This document shows positions 62,611-64,000 of a DNA stretch of 64,000 nt, in pieces. Position numbers and translations under genes: made by a program. The notes below the pieces were generated by a model, which made no database searches, was not told the DNA's origin, and was given only the letters and a program-made list of their open reading frames with translations. The stretch's first letter is position 1. The number at the start of each line of letters is the position of its first letter. The DNA lies in assembly GCA_963824225.1 (NCBI GenBank), contig CAWGOF010000003.1:1488001-1552000 (forward strand), read 5' to 3'. This DNA is from CAWGOF01 sp963824225. GTDB taxonomy: Bacteria; Acidobacteriota; Polarisedimenticolia; Polarisedimenticolales; Polarisedimenticolaceae.

Positions 62611-64000
62611 ATGTCCAACCGAGACCGCGGCTGCACGGATCGCGAGCTGCTCGACGACATCGCGCGGGAGGCGATGCTCGAGCGCGGCCTCGCCCCAGAG
62701 TTCTCGGACGCGGCGAAGCGCCAGGCGGAGAGCATCCCGGGCGCAGCCGCAGACGACGGCCTGCGGGACCTGCGCGGCCTCCCCTGGTGCTCGATCGACA
62801 ACGACGACTCGCGGGATCTCGACCAGCTGACGGTCGCCGAGGACTTGAACGGCGGCAACGTCCGCTGCCGGATCGCCGTCGCCGACGTGGACGCGCTGGT
62901 GGTGTGCGGCACGCCCGTCGACGACCACGCGCGGCAGAACACGACCACGGTCTACACAGCGGCCCGCATCTTCCCCATGCTGCCGGAGAGGCTTTCGACC
63001 GACCTCACTTCGCTCAACCCGGGAGAGGACCGGATCGCGCTGGTCATCGAGTTGGAAGTCGGGCCCGACGGCGCAGTCGGGCGGAGCGAAGTCTACCGCG
63101 CACGTGTCCACAACCAGGCCAAGCTGGCCTACCCCAGCGTGGGCGTGTGGCTCGAGGGCGAGGCGGACCCTCCCGACAGGGTCCGCGCCGTCTCCGGGCT
63201 GGCCGAGAACCTGAGGCTGCAGGATCGGACGGCGAAGCGCATGCGTGAGCTGCGCCACGAGCACGGCGCGCTCGAGCTGGAGACCATCGAGCCGCGGGCG
63301 GTGCTCGATGACGGGCGGGTGGTCGACCTGACGGCCGAGGCGCGCAACGACGCCAGGAATCTCATCGAGGACTTCATGATCGCGGCCAACGGCGTGATCG
63401 CGCGCTACCTCGAGTCCAAGGGCTTGCCCAGCATGCGGCGCGTGGTGCGCTCCCCCGAGCGATGGGATCGCATCGAGGCGATCGCGGAGGAGCTCGGCGA
63501 GCGGCTACCGCACGATCCCGATCCCATCGCGCTCGAGCAGTTCCTGGTCCGCCGCCGCAAGGCGGACCCCCTGCGCTTCCCCGACCTCTCGCTCGCAGTC
63601 GTAAAGGCGCTGGGCGCGGGGGAGTACGTGCTGGAGGAGCCGGGCCAGTACTCGGTCGGGCATTTCGGTCTGGCGGTTCGCGACTATGCCCACTCCACGG
63701 CACCCAACCGGCGCTTCCCGGACCTGATCACCCACCGGCTGGTGAAGGCGGCGCTTGCGGGCGAGAAGCCCCCGTACTCCACGGACGAGCTGAGCGAGCT
63801 GGCCCGGCACTGTACACAGGCCGAGGACGCCGCGAACAAGGTGGAGCGCAGGGTGCGCAAGTCGGCGGCGGCTTGTCTGCTCGAGGGGCGGATCGGCGAG
63901 AGGTTCGATGGCCTGGTCACGGGAGCGTCGGAGAAGGGAACCTGGGTGCGCGTCTTCCACCCGCCGGTGGAAGGGAAGGTCGTGCACGGCGCCCACGGCC
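62611..64000 (+). CDS. RNB-domain ribonuclease (RNase II/R family), cut by window end
   Basis: At least 463 residues, open at the right edge. WCSIDNDDSRDLDQLTVAED is the metal-binding start of the RNB domain; further blocks are CRIAVADVDALV, ARIFPMLPERLSTDLTSLNPGEDRIAL, ARVHNQAKLAYPSVGVWLEG, IEDFMIAANGVIARYLESKG and YSVGHFGLAVRDYAHSTAPNRRFPDLITHRLV. In RNase II the last acidic of the D-x-D-D cluster is Asp210; here it is Gln (DLDQ), a form I recall from a shorter RNB subfamily. No N-terminal cold-shock domains are seen. It degrades RNA 3' to 5'. Confidence 0.88.
   Translation, partial: MSNRDRGCTDRELLDDIAREAMLERGLAPEFSDAAKRQAESIPGAAADDGLRDLRGLPWCSIDNDDSRDLDQLTVAEDLNGGNVRCRIAVADVDALVVCGTPVDDHARQNTTTVYTAARIFPMLPERLSTDLTSLNPGEDRIALVIELEVGPDGAVGRSEVYRARVHNQAKLAYPSVGVWLEGEADPPDRVRAVSGLAENLRLQDRTAKRMRELRHEHGALELETIEPRAVLDDGRVVDLTAEARNDARNLIEDFMIAANGVIARYLESKGLPSMRRVVRSPERWDRIEAIAEELGERLPHDPDPIALEQFLVRRRKADPLRFPDLSLAVVKALGAGEYVLEEPGQYSVGHFGLAVRDYAHSTAPNRRFPDLITHRLVKAALAGEKPPYSTDELSELARHCTQAEDAANKVERRVRKSAAACLLEGRIGERFDGLVTGASEKGTWVRVFHPPVEGKVVHGAHG

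Overview
The window is G+C-rich bacterial chromosomal DNA, densely coded on both strands. Start and stop codons often overlap (ATGA, GTGA, TTGA). The gene content points to a Gram-negative, respiring heterotroph: porins and other outer-membrane barrels, periplasmic L,D-transpeptidases, a class A PBP1C-like enzyme, MtgA, a PilX-like pilin-assembly protein, and a tricorn-type protease with a signal peptide. Secreted proteins with Cys-rich DDNxCTTDxC-type tails, and the DUF3300/DUF2950 and DUF3011 families, suggest a myxobacterial/deltaproteobacterial or acidobacterial relative. No rRNA or other marker is present, so the phylum is not settled. I found no tRNA, rRNA, CRISPR array or prophage. No gene-free stretch exceeds 300 bases.

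Layout. 1-8.6 kb: nadA (cut by the left edge), a small secreted protein, an aldehyde dehydrogenase homologue lacking two hallmark active-site residues, a lone IS1-type transposase, a kappa-GST/DsbA-like isomerase with one frameshift, a small cytochrome c, and a TetR-acyl-CoA dehydrogenase operon with a readable promoter and operator. 8.8-17.2 kb: an outer-membrane barrel, a DcaP-type porin, then four genes in a row (DUF3011 porin, amidohydrolase, second DcaP-type porin, glutaminase) broken by about forty +1 shifts, then an intact acetate kinase. 17.3-21.3 kb: DUF3300, DUF2950, DUF1326 and a DksA-zinc-finger/PP2C fusion. 21.3-26.0 kb: a DAACS symporter, and a DUF3311-SSS-CstA transport operon.

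26.0-35.7 kb (minus strand): an eight-gene, translationally coupled operon containing homologues of almost every step of the Ara4N (Arn) lipid A modification pathway. The two ArnA domains are separate genes, and a methyltransferase and a TMTC/TPR membrane protein are added. 35.9-44.8 kb: PilX-like protein, TerC, SulP, a PBP4-type peptidase, TruA, DUF1579, a trypsin-like secreted protease and a PspC protein. 44.9-52.2 kb: FAD oxidoreductase, prolyl oligopeptidase, DUF2934, tricorn protease. 52.3-62.6 kb: an envelope/peptidoglycan neighbourhood (two L,D-transpeptidases, a DUF4398 lipoprotein, PBP1C-like enzyme, DUF4097-type surface proteins, MtgA). The window ends inside an RNB-domain ribonuclease.

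The two items most worth a second look are the confined +1-shift tract at 11.3-16.0 kb (assembly error, recent decay or recoding) and the split-ArnA sugar-modification operon.
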